Positions 1 to 5,608 of a DNA stretch of 6,095 nt are shown piece after piece. Every line of letters starts with the position of its first letter. The first letter of the stretch is position 1. Under the pieces are notes generated by a model that was given only the letters and a program-made list of their open reading frames with translations, was not told the DNA's origin and did not search any database. A program made the position numbers and the translations under genes. The DNA lies in assembly GCA_003353825.1 (NCBI GenBank), contig PIVW01000360.1, forward strand, positions 1-6,095. The letters are read 5' to 3'. The stretch is from Chloroflexota bacterium (GTDB lineage Bacteria; Chloroflexota; Anaerolineae; J102).

Positions 1-63
1 GAAATTCAAGGAAATTCAGGAGGAATCCTGAGAAAATCATAAATTATTTGAATTTGCCACGCT

Positions 64-120
64 GAAGGTATTGTAGGCTGCAACTTAGGCATATTCCCTC
101 AAAATGGCGAAGGTATTGTA
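64..120 (+). repeat. In-frame 12-bp direct repeat before the propeller
   Basis: GAAGGTATTGTA occurs at 64-75 and again at 109-120, 45 bp (15 codons) apart, in the reading frame of the propeller gene. In that frame both copies encode EGIV, and the flanking residues are loosely alike (AEGIVGCNLGI and GEGIVSSELII). It may be a remnant duplication of the propeller's N-terminal region, or chance. Confidence 0.5.
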
Positions 121-204
121 AGTTCCGAGTTAATCATTTCGGCGCTGGCAAACGAACAACACCTTCCCGCCGTCGCCTACAATCGTAAACACCATGAATA
201 TCTG

Positions 205-1287
205 GTGGTTTGGCACAATACCTGGGGCAATGGTACACGCGATATCTACGCGCAACGCCTGACGGACAAAGGTGAGTTCAAGGACGGCTTTACCATCGCC
301 ACCGGCCCGAAGGGTAGAGCACAACCCTCTGTCGCCTACGATCCTGTTCGGGATCGATATCTGGTGGTATGGACACATGATGTCGCTGGGGATGGCAGCA
401 ATTGGGATATATCCGGGCGCTTTGTCCCTTGGAACGGACCTCCTTCGCCCGGGCTTCCCGAATTCAAAATTATAGACTGGTCCAGCAGCCAGTGGAATCC
501 CAAAGTGGTCTATGCGGAGGCATCGGATGAGTTCATGGTGGTGTGGACCAACACGCCCGCGTTTGTTCCAGCCTATGTCAGTGGCCGCAGGATATTCGCC
601 GACGGTAGTGGCTTCCCCGGAGGCGGATTTACCATTGCCACGCATTTGACGGAGAACCGTGTCAATGCCGATGTTGCCTATAACCTGGCGCGAAATGAAT
701 ATCTAGTCACCTATGACAATGTTCTTGATATTTTCGGCACGCGTCTGCGGGGGGATGGTGCTAGCCTCGGTGGCGGTGAATTCCCTATTGCCGAATGGCC
801 CGACCAAGAACATCGTCCTGCCGTCGCCGCCTGCCACGAAGCGGATCAATACTTGGTCGCCTGGCAATCACTGGTCTCACCCAATAATGACGACGTCTTC
901 GCCCGCTTCGTCAATGGCAATGGTACCGTCGATAGTGTCCATCATATCGGGGGAACCGCCGTCGACGAAAATTACCCGGATGTCACCTGCAATGTGCAGG
1001 GGCGCCAGTACATGGTGACATGGCAGCAGCAATACAGCAATACGACCGGGCCCTACGGCATTTGGGGACGCCGGCTGCTCCCAGATAAAACCATATACCC
1101 ACCCTTTACGATTTCGGCACCCATTGCCGGCAGAAGCATGGACCGTACAGATCCTGCTATCGTAGGCGGTCATGCGAATTTCATGGTCGTTTGGGAACAT
1201 GATCGCTTTGGTACAACCTGGCAGGACATTCATGGCAGGCTCGTTTCGCCACATGTTACATTTCTGCCGATCATCACCGGCAATTGA
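205..1287 (+). CDS. Seven-repeat beta-propeller protein, 5' end unresolved
   Basis: Seven repeats of about 50-58 residues are visible. Each pairs a P-x-V-A-Y-like strand with a core strand: YLVVW 52-56, FMVVW 110-114, YLVTY 166-170, YLVAW 216-220, YMVTW 269-273 and FMVVW 326-330, most followed by a DIxGRL-like segment (DIYAQRL 13-19, DISGRFV 68-74, DIHGRLV 341-347). The first repeat straddles the GTG at 205: its PAVAY and YL residues are encoded at 166-204 in the same frame. That GTG therefore lies inside a conserved strand and is unlikely to be the true start. The frame stays open back to 52, with stops at 40-42 and 49-51, and contains no ATG, GTG or TTG before 205. Seven repeats suggest a closed seven-bladed propeller. 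No signal peptide can be seen, although such proteins are usually secreted. The C-terminus VTFLPIITGN resembles a tail common on Chloroflexota extracytoplasmic proteins. Function is unknown; a binding or surface role is inference. The gene may be a 5'-truncated pseudogene. Confidence 0.75.
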   Translation: MVWHNTWGNGTRDIYAQRLTDKGEFKDGFTIATGPKGRAQPSVAYDPVRDRYLVVWTHDVAGDGSNWDISGRFVPWNGPPSPGLPEFKIIDWSSSQWNPKVVYAEASDEFMVVWTNTPAFVPAYVSGRRIFADGSGFPGGGFTIATHLTENRVNADVAYNLARNEYLVTYDNVLDIFGTRLRGDGASLGGGEFPIAEWPDQEHRPAVAACHEADQYLVAWQSLVSPNNDDVFARFVNGNGTVDSVHHIGGTAVDENYPDVTCNVQGRQYMVTWQQQYSNTTGPYGIWGRRLLPDKTIYPPFTISAPIAGRSMDRTDPAIVGGHANFMVVWEHDRFGTTWQDIHGRLVSPHVTFLPIITGN

Positions 1288-1355
1288 TGCCCACCACGGC
1301 ACGAATTGCGTTTGTATCAGATGCTAAATGGAGAGACACTCTCGAAAGTGAGTGA

Positions 1356-1379
1356 ACGCAACACGCAACACGCAACACG
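1356..1379. repeat. Heptamer tandem repeat (ACGCAAC)n
   Basis: Three exact copies of ACGCAAC plus a partial ACG run from 1356 to 1379. The 3' end merges into the 10-bp palindrome AACACGTGTT at 1374-1383. It lies in the 137-bp gap between the convergent propeller and MaoC genes. No clear intrinsic terminator is seen in this gap. Confidence 0.85.
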
Positions 1380-1424
1380 TGTTCTCTAGGGCCACACGAA
1401 ATCTTGATAAACCACCTTGAATAG

Positions 1425-1895
1425 CTAGCTCTCAACCCCTTTCAGTTTCATCAGTACCTTCCAGGTTCCCCGGTGCACTTTTTTATTCTCCTGGTTGAGG
1501 ATCTCAACTTTGATCCATACATATCCCCCACCCAAACGACGCATTTCCTTTTTATCTGCAACGGTGGTGCGTACACGAATGGTGTCACCGATTATTACGG
1601 CCTGACGAAACTCCCACTCCAGGCTCATAAAGGCCATGACTGTGTCTTCCATAAATCCCAGTCGTGTGGCAAGGCCGGTTGCTATCGACAGAACCAGCAG
1701 GCCGTGGGCAATACGTTCGCCAGTCATCTGCGATTTGCTGTATTCGGTATTAGTATGGATTAGATTCCAATCGCCCGAGAGCATGGCAAACTGGACAATA
1801 TCCGCCTCCGTGATGGTACGACCTACACTCTCAACGCTGTCTCCGATTTCAAATTCTTCGAAAAAAAGGCCGGTATGACGTATAAGCTTAGACAT
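1425..1895 (-). CDS. MaoC family hot-dog fold (R)-hydratase
   Basis: The 156-residue product has the size of a single hot-dog MaoC / R-specific enoyl-CoA hydratase domain. Family members hydrate trans-2-enoyl-CoA to (R)-3-hydroxyacyl-CoA or act on related acyl-CoA or hydroxyacyl substrates in the cytoplasm. The N-terminal FFEEFEIGD segment (11-19) and TITEADIVQFAMLSGDWNLI (27-46) are typical. The presumed catalytic dyad is Asp42 and His47 in GDWNLIH, and AHGLLVLSIATGL (63-75) matches the conserved central helix region. The start is supported by AGGAG (complement of 1904-1908) eight bases before the ATG and by a promoter at 1941-1970. The gene stands alone: it diverges from the dodecin gene and converges with the propeller gene, so the neighbours do not tell whether it serves fatty acid, PHA or another acyl-CoA pathway. 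The exact substrate is unknown; related mesaconyl- or 3-hydroxyacyl-type dehydratases cannot be excluded. Confidence 0.9.
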   Translation of the reverse strand: MSKLIRHTGLFFEEFEIGDSVESVGRTITEADIVQFAMLSGDWNLIHTNTEYSKSQMTGERIAHGLLVLSIATGLATRLGFMEDTVMAFMSLEWEFRQAVIIGDTIRVRTTVADKKEMRRLGGGYVWIKVEILNQENKKVHRGTWKVLMKLKGVES

Positions 1896-1940
1896 GGTAA
1901 TCGCTCCTGATGCTAGGATGATGGGTGCAGGTGTCTTGCG

Positions 1941-1970
1941 ATTCTACCGCTCAGTTGCCGGGCCTGTCAA
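1941..1970 (-). promoter_or_regulatory. Sigma70-type promoter for the MaoC gene
   Basis: On the minus strand a perfect -35 TTGACA (1970-1965) and a -10 TAGAAT (1946-1941) are separated by 18 bp. Transcription would begin near 1934, giving a leader of about 40 nt that contains the AGGAG ribosome site at 1908-1904. Confidence 0.7.
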
Positions 1971-2034
1971 AAGGGATAGCTTTTCCATATGGCCTGAATC
2001 GCTCTACGATTTGATGATTAGGAAGGTGTGGTGT

Positions 2035-2063
2035 TTGATGGGTTACTGTGAGTGCGGTATGAT
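2035..2063 (+). promoter_or_regulatory. Sigma70-type promoter for the dodecin gene
   Basis: TTGATG (2035-2040) and TATGAT (2058-2063) are separated by exactly 17 bp, close to the -35/-10 consensus. Transcription would begin near 2070, about 40 nt before the ATG. This promoter and the MaoC promoter point away from each other, about 65 bp apart. Confidence 0.7.
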
Positions 2064-2110
2064 GCAGATATTCTGTAGTCATCTATCTTCACACGTGCAA
2101 GGAGTTCGTA

Positions 2111-2317
2111 ATGGCGCGAGTTGCAAAAGTTATAGAATTGGTTGGAACATCAGAAAACGGCTGGGAACATGCTGCTGAGGTAGCCATCAAGTCTGCGGCT
2201 AAGACCCTACATGGTATCAGCGGTGTCGAAGTGACGAGCATGACGGCAAAGGTCGAAAATGGCAAGATCGTAGCTTATAAGACGACGGTTAAGATCGCCT
2301 TCGCTGTCAACGTCTAG
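2111..2317 (+). CDS. Dodecin family protein, non-flavin-type binding site
   Basis: The 68-residue product is the full length of a dodecin, a small beta-alpha-beta-beta protein that assembles into hollow dodecamers. IELVGTSENGWEHAAEVAI (8-26) and the later VENGKIVAYKTTVKIAF (48-64) fit the family closely. Classical flavin dodecins carry Trp in the KTLRxLxWFEV segment, which stacks on the flavin, and a Gln in the following YQVTLKV strand. Here the equivalent positions are Gly38 (KTLHGISGVEV) and Lys57 (YKTTVKI), so the usual flavin sandwich is not possible as drawn. The sequence is nearer in style to Rv0379 (SecE2), a calcium-binding dodecin of Mycobacterium tuberculosis. Ligand is therefore unknown: calcium, another small molecule, or flavin bound in another way. 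The start is fixed by AAGGAG at 2099-2104, six bases before the ATG. It has its own promoter (2035-2063) and terminator (2331-2379), so it is probably monocistronic. Confidence 0.93.
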   Translation: MARVAKVIELVGTSENGWEHAAEVAIKSAAKTLHGISGVEVTSMTAKVENGKIVAYKTTVKIAFAVNV

Positions 2318-2330
2318 GTTTGAGTTCGTT

Positions 2331-2379
2331 CCCAATAAACAAGCCCCTGAACACACTCGTCAGGGGCTTGTTTATTGGG
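2331..2379. terminator. Bidirectional intrinsic terminator, perfect 20-bp stem
   Basis: Arm 2331-2350 (CCCAATAAACAAGCCCCTGA) and arm 2360-2379 are perfectly complementary around a 9-nt loop. The GC-rich part is next to the loop (AGCCCCTGA/TCAGGGGCT), and the outer TTGTTTATT provides a U-rich run in both directions. It lies 13 bp after the dodecin stop and about 70 bp after the rnj stop, so it can end both convergent transcripts. Confidence 0.9.
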
Positions 2380-2451
2380 ATGGAGCGGCAGTTCAGATCT
2401 ATCAAAATCAAGGGTATTTTATAATGTTTAGCGATTGACTGATTTTGGCTT

Positions 2452-4104
2452 TCATTCTATTTCCACTACAACGGCGACGACGACTGGGCTGCGCCGAGTG
2501 GTTTGGTAGAAGTGCCTGCTAAGAGCTTCTCTGGCGCTGTCTTGTAGTGCGCCCTTGTTGCGTTTGCTTCGTTTCAAGGCGCGCTCCAGGGTTTCTTGTG
2601 CATTTTTCAGATTTTCGTCAGATTGTTCGCTATAGAGAACACCACGAGTGACGATCTGTGGTTTGCCTGCCAACTCTTTTGAGTGTTTGCGGATGGGGAT
2701 CATGGCGGTCACAAAGCCGCCTTTGGCCAATGCATCCCGTTCGCGCAAGACACGAGGTCCGATATCCCCAACACCGGTGCCATCGACAAAAACGTAACCG
2801 CCTGCCGTTTGACCGACCACCTGACAGGAGTCGGGTCTGATCTCGAGGATATCGCCATCGAGCAATTGCACAATGTGGTCTCGTGGCATGCCCATCCCTT
2901 CGGCCAGACGGGCATGCAAATGTAAATGCCTTCTTTCACCATGGACGGGGATGAAGAATTTGGGTCGGACCAGGGCCTGCAGCAGTTTCATTTCTTCCTG
3001 GCTGGCGTGGCCCGATACATGCACGTGGGCGATAGGTGGATAAATGACTTCTGCCCCTCGCTCGACCAGTCGGTTTATCATCCGCCCAATTTCTTCCTCG
3101 TTCCCCGGAATGGGGTGGGCCGAGATGACAACGGTATCAGTGTCGTTGAGAGTGATATCACGATGTCGTCCACTGGCCATCCGTGCTAGCGCCGCTTCAG
3201 GCTGCCCCTGGCTACCGGTCACCATGATTGTGATCTGTTCGGGCGCCAGCTTGCGGGCAGTTTCCAGGCGAACGTGCGTACCTTTGGGGACCTTAAGATA
3301 GCCGAGGCGACGGGCGGTCTCGAAATTTTGCACCATCGAGCGCCCGGCAATAGCCACTTTGCGATTATAACGTTGCGAGATATCGAGAACCAGTTGCACG
3401 CGATTCAATTGTGAGGCAAAGCTGGCGACGATCACGCGGCCGGGCGCTTCTCTCATGATCTTATCAAAGGCCGGTTCGATAGTCTTTTCGGAGGGAGTGA
3501 AGCCCGCCTTTTCGGCTCCGGTAGAATCAGCGAATAACGCCAATGTGCCCTGTGAAGCCAAGGCTGCCAGCCCTGCCAGGTCGGGGCCTTCACCTGCAGG
3601 TGGGGTAAAATCGATCTTGAAATCACCACTGTGTACAACTCGGCCGACTGGTGTATCGATGGCCAGCGCCATGCTGTCAGGAATGGAGTGGCTCAAAGGC
3701 ACCGCGTGAACGTTGAAGGGGCCTAAATGTATGGGGTTCCCTGCCGTGACCTGGTGCAAATCGGGTTTGTAGGAGCGTCCGAAATGTTCTTTAAGTTTTC
3801 GTTCGACTAGTGCAAGCACCAGTCGAGTTGAATAAATCGGCGCCTTGATCTCTTTTAAGAGGTACGGCAAAGCACCCGTATGGTCTTCATGACCGTGGGT
3901 GATGACGATACCTCGTACCCAATCTTTTTTATCGCGTAGATATTCGAAATTGGGGATAACCAGGTCGATGCCCAGCATATCGTTCTCGGGGAACATAACT
4001 CCGGCATCGACGATGAGGATGTTGCGTCCGTATTCAAAGATGTTCATGTTGCGGCCGATATCGCCCAGGCCGCCAAGGGCTACAAAACGTAATGGATGTG
4101 CCAT
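2452..4104 (-). CDS. rnj: Ribonuclease J
   Basis: The 550-residue product is the normal length for RNase J, the zinc-dependent 5'-to-3' exonuclease and endonuclease that matures and degrades RNA in the cytoplasm of many bacteria lacking an RNase E-centred system. The metallo-beta-lactamase part is split around a beta-CASP domain. Visible metal and catalytic residues are His70, His72, Asp74 and His75 in THGHEDH, His139 in PLSHSIPDS and Asp161 in HSGDFKID. The beta-CASP region contains ADSTGAEKAGFTPSE (192-206), GSQGQPEAAL (297-306) and HVSGHASQEE (362-371), and the last ligand His388 is in IPVHGERRH. These line up within two or three residues with Bacillus subtilis RNase J1. Residues from about 450 form the usual C-terminal domain. 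All catalytic residues are present, so it should be active. The ATG is the only start available: no ATG, GTG or TTG lies between it and the upstream in-frame stop at 4153-4155. No Shine-Dalgarno sequence is seen before it. It is monocistronic and converges with the dodecin gene. Confidence 0.97.
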   Translation of the reverse strand: MAHPLRFVALGGLGDIGRNMNIFEYGRNILIVDAGVMFPENDMLGIDLVIPNFEYLRDKKDWVRGIVITHGHEDHTGALPYLLKEIKAPIYSTRLVLALVERKLKEHFGRSYKPDLHQVTAGNPIHLGPFNVHAVPLSHSIPDSMALAIDTPVGRVVHSGDFKIDFTPPAGEGPDLAGLAALASQGTLALFADSTGAEKAGFTPSEKTIEPAFDKIMREAPGRVIVASFASQLNRVQLVLDISQRYNRKVAIAGRSMVQNFETARRLGYLKVPKGTHVRLETARKLAPEQITIMVTGSQGQPEAALARMASGRHRDITLNDTDTVVISAHPIPGNEEEIGRMINRLVERGAEVIYPPIAHVHVSGHASQEEMKLLQALVRPKFFIPVHGERRHLHLHARLAEGMGMPRDHIVQLLDGDILEIRPDSCQVVGQTAGGYVFVDGTGVGDIGPRVLRERDALAKGGFVTAMIPIRKHSKELAGKPQIVTRGVLYSEQSDENLKNAQETLERALKRSKRNKGALQDSAREALSRHFYQTTRRSPVVVAVVVEIE

Positions 4105-4147
4105 AATTGTGTTTATGTGAATGAAAATGAGTTTACTTTTGATTTGG

Positions 4148-4159
4148 GGTAACTACCAA
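4148..4159 (-). promoter_or_regulatory. Shared 12-bp upstream motif, rnj copy
   Basis: TTGGTAGTTACC (minus strand) lies 44 bp upstream of the rnj start, and the identical 12-mer lies 37 bp upstream of the DUF1269 gene start. The half-sites GGTA and TACC make it a small inverted repeat. On the minus strand TTGGTA followed 18 bp later by TAAACT (4135-4130) could be a weak promoter. Promoter element or operator are both possible; neither is proven. Confidence 0.4.
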
Positions 4160-4249
4160 ACCAACCTTTATTTAATCAAAGATTTCACCAATTCACGCAG
4201 ATTAAAACTGAAAATCTGAGTAATTTGCGCAATCTTTGATGGATATGAA

Positions 4250-4342
4250 GTATCATCTCACTAATTCGAGGTAGGGGCACGGTCTTTTGCACCTGCTCGA
4301 CGGGCGACCGCAAGGGTGCGCCCCTACCGATTGAGAAGATAC
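4250..4342. mobile_element. MITE-like inverted-repeat element A with exact 8-bp TSD
   Basis: The right end ATTGAGAAGATAC (4330-4342) is matched by an imperfect inverted left end GTATCATCTCACTAAT (4250-4265). The inverted repeat continues inward as a perfect GGTAGGGGC (4270-4278) / GCCCCTACC (4320-4328), so the whole 93 bp can fold into one long hairpin. GATATGAA is found directly outside both ends (4242-4249 and 4343-4350), an exact 8-bp target duplication. There is no transposase, so movement would depend on an enzyme encoded elsewhere. The same ends bound element B at 5609-5733. A reading frame across this region on the minus strand is explained by the element and is not a gene. Confidence 0.8.
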
Positions 4343-4350
4343 GATATGAA

Positions 4351-4658
4351 TGTTGATGAGCCATATTTCTATAGCAATTGAGTAACTGCAATTAGAGACG
4401 GAAATTGAAGTATGAACGAATGTGCGGAATAGTGACTATAGTTTTAGCGGAGCTCCGTTCGATCTACACTATCAGCCACTACCAGCGATTGCAACACGTT
4501 GCCCGCAATTACATAACGCACCATATGAACAGCCGACTGCCATTATAGCAAGGACGACACATAATGACCGCTGATCTTTTGACGCATGCAGTTGTGTTGA
4601 TACTGAAAGGCCCTGCTGAGACGATGGCTATGATTGGCCCCGCACGATTACGCTGACA
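4351..4658. other. Intergenic DNA, no supported gene
   Basis: No convincing coding region, tRNA or promoter is seen. It contains the 10-bp palindrome CGGAGCTCCG (4448-4457) and a 30-codon frame at 4564-4656 preceded by AAGGA but lacking any recognisable homology. Much of it may be decayed sequence from the gene whose remnant lies just downstream. Confidence 0.6.
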
Positions 4659-4680
4659 ACAATAACTTGTACGTTATTGT
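4659..4680. promoter_or_regulatory. Operator-like palindrome
   Basis: ACAATAAC (4659-4666) and GTTATTGT (4673-4680) are perfect inverted 8-mers around TTGTAC. The size and spacing suit a dimeric repressor such as a TetR-family protein, but no regulator is encoded here. An AT-rich hairpin of no function is equally possible. It lies just upstream of the oxidoreductase remnant. Confidence 0.35.
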
Positions 4681-4687
4681 AAACTAG

Positions 4688-4861
4688 CACCGTGCCTGTG
4701 TCAAGAATCTGTTGAATTCTGTGCAACTAAAAGCCTTCGAACATGCCGGTGTCGAAAGCTTCATGCTCCAACACAATGATCTCGGTGATTTCGATTCTAT
4801 GGCGTTGTTGGCAGAGTCGGTTCTTCCTGACTTTTTGATAATCGTGGTGAGAATGGCCTGA
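4688..4861 (+). pseudogene. C-terminal remnant of a luciferase-like (LLM) flavin oxidoreductase
   Basis: A frame open from 4688, after a TAG at 4685-4687, to the TGA at 4859-4861 encodes a segment including KAFEHAGVESFML, then DLGDFDSMALLAESVLPDF. The pattern F-x-x-A-G-V-x-x-F-x-L followed by a LLAE.VLP.F ending is characteristic of the C-terminus of LLM class (F420- or FMN-dependent) oxidoreductases, which are normally about 280-350 residues. Only some 55 residues survive, and no other part of the family is recognised upstream in any frame. There is no ribosome site before the internal GTG at 4721. It therefore looks like a decayed or deleted gene whose end abuts the hairpin at 4866-4924. 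The family assignment is from memory of the motif and rests on a short match. Confidence 0.5.
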
Positions 4862-4865
4862 CAGA

Positions 4866-4924
4866 TTGTAGCAGGCGCTTTAGCGCTGTGACTGGCGCCA
4901 CAAGCGCTAAAGCGCTTACTACAA
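4866..4924. repeat. REP-like imperfect hairpin repeat
   Basis: Arms 4866-4890 and 4899-4924 are inverted copies (TTGTAGcAgGCGCTTTAGCGCT-GTG against TTGTAGtAaGCGCTTTAGCGCTTGTG) with two mismatches and one extra base, around an 8-nt loop. Each arm itself contains the small palindrome-like GCGCT-TTA-GCGC. It starts 4 bp after the remnant's stop and lies 25 bp after the DUF1269 gene stop on the minus strand, where it could stabilise the 3' end of that mRNA. No T-run follows, so it is not a standard terminator. Confidence 0.75.
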
Positions 4925-4949
4925 ACCCTGTTCCATCGCTCTCGCCATA

Positions 4950-5474
4950 TTAGTCGCCGCTTTCATCCTCATCATCTGCAGGTTCCAGTCCCACATTCTT
5001 GGCGATATCAGCGTGTACAGAATCGGTCACGACCTGGGCCCCAGTTTCTAGCAGATGTGCCTCAAGCGCATCGCTGGCGGTGTCCTCAACGATTAAGACA
5101 ACTGCTGAAGTGCCGGGCTGCAGAAGCATACCGATCTCATCCAGTGTAGGGTTGGGGATACCGGTATCGGTCGTGGCAGCGGCCAGGCCACCTATCCAGG
5201 CGCCGGTTGCTCCAAGCGCTACTACGCCAGCGGGACCGGCAACCAATCCCAACACAGCGCCTATCGCTCCACCAACAACCGCGCCCCTGCCGCCACTGGT
5301 GTCGCCAAGCTCCTTGATGTGTATTTTTTCTTTTTCGTCCCGCCTAACCACTGCCAACTCTAAAATGCCTGGCCATTTCTCTTCGCGTTCTGCTTTCAGC
5401 GCTTTTAGGGTGGCGTCGGCTGTGTCTTCAATCTCGTAAAAAGCAACGACCAGATGTACTAATGGTGGGCTCAT
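4950..5474 (-). CDS. DUF1269 family glycine-zipper membrane-associated protein
   Basis: The 174-residue product matches the plan of DUF1269 (PF06897) proteins, whose biochemical function is not established. An N-terminal alpha/beta half (about 1-55) has the family's LVVAFYEIEDTADATLKALK start and an ELAVVRRDEKEKIHIKEL strand pair. A Gly/Ala-rich hydrophobic stretch follows (61-100, with repeated G-x-x-x-G spacing) that could enter or span the membrane as a hairpin. A second alpha/beta half follows, with LDEIGMLLQPGTSAVVLIVED (111-131) and ALEAHLLETGAQVVTDSV (136-153). The tail 164-174 is strongly acidic. No signal peptide is seen. The start is supported by AAGGAG (complement of 5486-5491), 11 bases before the ATG. 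The gene is monocistronic on the minus strand and is bracketed by the two MITE-like elements; the REP-like hairpin lies just after its stop. Stress-related roles suggested for relatives are not shown by this sequence. Confidence 0.9.
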   Translation of the reverse strand: MSPPLVHLVVAFYEIEDTADATLKALKAEREEKWPGILELAVVRRDEKEKIHIKELGDTSGGRGAVVGGAIGAVLGLVAGPAGVVALGATGAWIGGLAAATTDTGIPNPTLDEIGMLLQPGTSAVVLIVEDTASDALEAHLLETGAQVVTDSVHADIAKNVGLEPADDEDESGD

Positions 5475-5510
5475 AGTTTATTAGGCTCCTTCGCATACTA
5501 TTCTAGATGT

Positions 5511-5522
5511 GGTAACTACCAA
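5511..5522 (-). promoter_or_regulatory. Shared 12-bp upstream motif, DUF1269 gene copy
   Basis: TTGGTAGTTACC (minus strand) is identical to 4159-4148 upstream of rnj. One promoter reading uses TCAACC (5528-5523), 17 bp, TAGAAT (5505-5500), which puts the motif in the spacer as an operator would be. Another uses the motif's TTGGTA as -35 with TAGTAT (5500-5495), but its start point would fall inside the ribosome site, so it is less likely. Confidence 0.4.
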
Positions 5523-5608
5523 GGTTGACACATAAACAGAAATTTTCACAGATGTAAACCTACAAAGTAAACAAGGAACAAGTAAATAAGGGAGTCTAGC
5601 ATCTGTTG

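Noticed and set aside
130..645. 171-codon open frame on the minus strand opposite the propeller gene
   Set aside because: It is antisense to clear propeller repeats, has no family resemblance and its composition mirrors the gene on the other strand.
877..1302. 141-codon minus-strand frame
   Set aside because: Shadow of the propeller gene's last three repeats; no recognisable domain.
1894..2178. 94-codon plus-strand frame across the maoC-dodecin gap
   Set aside because: It overlaps the start of the dodecin gene in another frame, spans both promoters and has no homology.
4185..4391. 68-codon minus-strand frame upstream of rnj
   Set aside because: It runs through the 93-bp inverted-repeat element and has no ribosome site or protein resemblance.
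4564..4656. 30-codon frame starting ATG with AAGGA nine bases upstream
   Set aside because: The ribosome site is plausible, but the peptide shows no family, no clear promoter precedes it and the surrounding DNA looks decayed.
4999..5439. 146-codon plus-strand frame opposite the DUF1269 gene
   Set aside because: Ala/Ser/Pro-rich composition is the expected antisense of a Gly/Ala-rich gene.
5525..5553. Plus-strand TTGACA as a -35 box
   Set aside because: Nothing like a -10 hexamer lies 16-18 bp downstream and no gene follows on that strand.
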